Below are positions 62,443 through 64,000 of a stretch of DNA of 64,000 nucleotides, in pieces. The notes under the pieces were generated by a model. That model was given only the letters and a program-made list of their open reading frames with translations, was not told the origin of the DNA and ran no database searches. The stretch spans positions 434,001 through 498,000 of the forward strand of contig LVWL01000018.1 in assembly GCA_002092835.1 (NCBI GenBank). The letters are read 5' to 3'. Both the position numbers and the translations under genes were made by a program. Position 1 is the stretch's first letter. Every line of letters begins with the position of its first letter. The stretch is from Campylobacter concisus (GTDB lineage Bacteria > Campylobacterota > Campylobacteria > Campylobacterales > Campylobacteraceae).

Positions 62443-64000
62443 TTACGCTCTTATATCATGATCGATTTTGCATTGAAGAGCCTCGTGTACTAGTGTTTTT
62501 GCCATGACACGCTCTTCGTTTATTAGGTGAAAATTTTTACCTAGCTCACCAAAGATATCTTTATTTCCTTCGCCATTTATTTTTATTATAGTTTGGGTAT
62601 TTACACCGTAGTCTTTTATCTTTTGTGCGATGAGCTCCACCCTTTGCTCATTATTAACAGTTATAATAACAGCGGCTGCATCGTTTAGGCAGGCATTTTC
62701 AAGTGTGTGGCTTTGAAGAACGTTACCTAAAAATACATTTTCTCCGCGGCTCCTACCAAGCTCAACTAGACTAATATCATTATCAAGCACAAGATATAAA
62801 AGTTTTGTCTCTTTTAGTCTTAAAACGACCTCTTGACCAAGCCTCTCATAGCCAAAAACCACGATGTGATTTTTTATTTTTTGCGGTTTTAGAGTTTCAT
62901 TTGGTTCAACAACGATCTCACGTTCTATGAGGTCTGCTATCGCATCTAGTTTTTTAAGTATAAAAGGCGTAGCAAACATCGATACAACTGAGGCTGCGAT
63001 AAAAATTTGAGCAGTTTGTATATCAAGTAAATTTCTAGTAGTCATTAGTCCAAAAACAGCTAGTGCAAATTCGCCTATTTGGCAAATGCTAAGTGCAGTT
63101 TTTGCAGCAACTCTTCGCTTTAAGTAGATGTTTAAAATGGCAAAAACAACGATAGCTTTTATCACCATGACACTAAATACTAGGCCAAGAACAAGCCAGA
63201 TATTTGAGATAACTACAGCAAAATTTATCTGCATGCCAACGGTTATAAAAAATAGCCCTAAGAGTAAATCTCTAAAAGGTATGAGATCAACTTCGATTTG
63301 GTGTTTATACTGTGTCTCAGCCATCATCATACCGGCCAAAAATGCACCCAAAGAGTATGAGAAGCCAAAGAAGTGAGCCAAAGTACTAGAGCCAACAACC
63401 ATAAATAAAATCGTAGCTATAAAAACTTCTTGCGAATTTGTTTGAATAACTTTATAAAATATCCAGTTTATGACATATTTGCCAAGTAGAAATAGCACAA
63501 CGATAAGAATAATCGCACTTGTAAATGTCTTTAGCAAAAGCTCATTTATTGAAGCATCTTGCGAGCTAAACATATCTATCATAAGTAAAATAGGAATGAC
63601 TGCAATATCTTGAAATAGTAAAATTCCAAGTGCTTTTCTACCGTAAATTTTACTCACATCGCCACTATCGTTTAGCGTCTTTAGCACGATCGCAGTTGAT
63701 GAGAGCGCAAGCGCAAGACCTGCAATAAGTGCTGTTTCGTCTTTTAAGTGAAGGGCATAATAAAGCATCACACCCATTATAAAGCCGCTTAAACAAACCT
63801 GTAAGCCGCCATTTAAAAAGACCTCTTTTTTCATGCCTATTAAGTGTTTAAAGCTAAACTCAAGCCCAATGGTAAACATCAAAAATGCGATACCAAATTC
63901 CGCGATATGAGAAATTTCATCATTGCTTTTTAGGTTGAAAAATTCTGATATAAGCGTACCAGTTACGATGTAGCCGATGATGGTTGGTATCTGAAATTTT
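62443..64000 (-). CDS. kefB: KefB-type monovalent cation:proton antiporter (cut by window edge)
   Basis: A CPA2 antiporter with a membrane domain (visible part about 10-11 helices; the first helices lie beyond the edge) followed by a TrkA-N RCK domain (about the last 140 residues, beginning HIVVFGYERLGQEVVLRL, with its Gly motif intact). The frame runs open to the window end, starting KFQIPTIIGYIVTGTLIS, typical of the KefB N-terminus, so at least 519 residues are present. Members exchange K+ or Na+ for protons; the ion cannot be told. Confidence 0.93.
   Translation of the reverse strand, partial: KFQIPTIIGYIVTGTLISEFFNLKSNDEISHIAEFGIAFLMFTIGLEFSFKHLIGMKKEVFLNGGLQVCLSGFIMGVMLYYALHLKDETALIAGLALALSSTAIVLKTLNDSGDVSKIYGRKALGILLFQDIAVIPILLMIDMFSSQDASINELLLKTFTSAIILIVVLFLLGKYVINWIFYKVIQTNSQEVFIATILFMVVGSSTLAHFFGFSYSLGAFLAGMMMAETQYKHQIEVDLIPFRDLLLGLFFITVGMQINFAVVISNIWLVLGLVFSVMVIKAIVVFAILNIYLKRRVAAKTALSICQIGEFALAVFGLMTTRNLLDIQTAQIFIAASVVSMFATPFILKKLDAIADLIEREIVVEPNETLKPQKIKNHIVVFGYERLGQEVVLRLKETKLLYLVLDNDISLVELGRSRGENVFLGNVLQSHTLENACLNDAAAVIITVNNEQRVELIAQKIKDYGVNTQTIIKINGEGNKDIFGELGKNFHLINEERVMAKTLVHEALQCKIDHDIRA

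Noticed and set aside
1-64000. CRISPR array, tRNA, rRNA, insertion sequence or prophage
   Set aside because: No regular repeats, no tRNA-like cloverleaf or rRNA segments and no transposase or phage genes seen while reading through.

Overview
The window looks like chromosomal core DNA of a Campylobacter close to the C. concisus/C. curvus group (Epsilonproteobacteria). The signs are AT-rich coding sequence, frequent TTG starts joined to the preceding stop, and several gene orders I know from Campylobacter: yajC-secD-secF-leuS-lptE-folC, rpmH-rnpA-yidD-yidC-jag-mnmE-purL, and ppiD-ftsA-ftsZ. No species call is proven from sequence reading alone. I saw no rRNA, tRNA, insertion sequence, prophage or CRISPR array. 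No gene-free stretch exceeds 300 bases; the longest is 35823-36093.

Layout. 1-3500: divergent lnt (partial) and the Sec translocase accessory genes yajC-secD-secF. 3500-13600: one long + strand train of leuS, lptE, a GGDEF diguanylate cyclase, folC (frameshifted), mfd, a DUF815 ATPase and a MagIII-like DNA glycosylase. 13700-15200: cysteine synthesis (cysK, cysE). 15200-16900: minus strand DUF465 protein, a potassium-channel-like protein and rpmB. 17000-20630: an HDOD-like protein and a frameshifted STAS/STAS/CheX-like protein, then rpe and dnaQ. 20700-28000: an Na+ symporter, an M48 protease, prmC, a split ThrE-type exporter and a putative flagellum-dependent secreted protein with a 50-residue companion. 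Several of these are visibly richer in G+C. 28000-35200: ybgC, a periplasmic protein, a degenerate uracil-glycosylase-like protein, then the rpmH-rnpA-yidD-yidC-jag-mnmE operon. 35200-45240: mdaB, purL (frameshifted), a Clp/SDH-type protease, a TerB-J-domain protein, purH, msrAB and a small cluster ending in a DUF59 protein. 45300-51500: ftsZ-ftsA-ppiD (minus), a class II aldolase-like protein, rsmH and an ftsL-like gene. 51500-64000: a D-amino acid transaminase-like gene, DUF523, an NlpC/P60-M15 lipoprotein, a Pif1-like helicase, lolA, secA, a LolC/E-type permease and kefB (partial).

The main themes are envelope biogenesis (Sec, YidC, LptE, LolA, LolC/E, Lnt, FtsZ/A, peptidoglycan hydrolase), translation and tRNA modification, nucleotide and cysteine synthesis, and DNA repair.

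The most notable observations are these. Three conserved genes (folC, the STAS protein, purL) each lack exactly one base, which suggests uncorrected sequence errors or recent mutations. rnpA has no ATG/GTG/TTG start and carries a strong hairpin over its first codons. A chemotaxis-flavoured HDOD + STAS-STAS-CheX module sits between rpmB and rpe. A sigma-28-like promoter precedes a secreted-protein pair that shares both termini. Three proteins (potassium channel, class II aldolase, family-4 UDG) have lost residues their families need for catalysis or selectivity.
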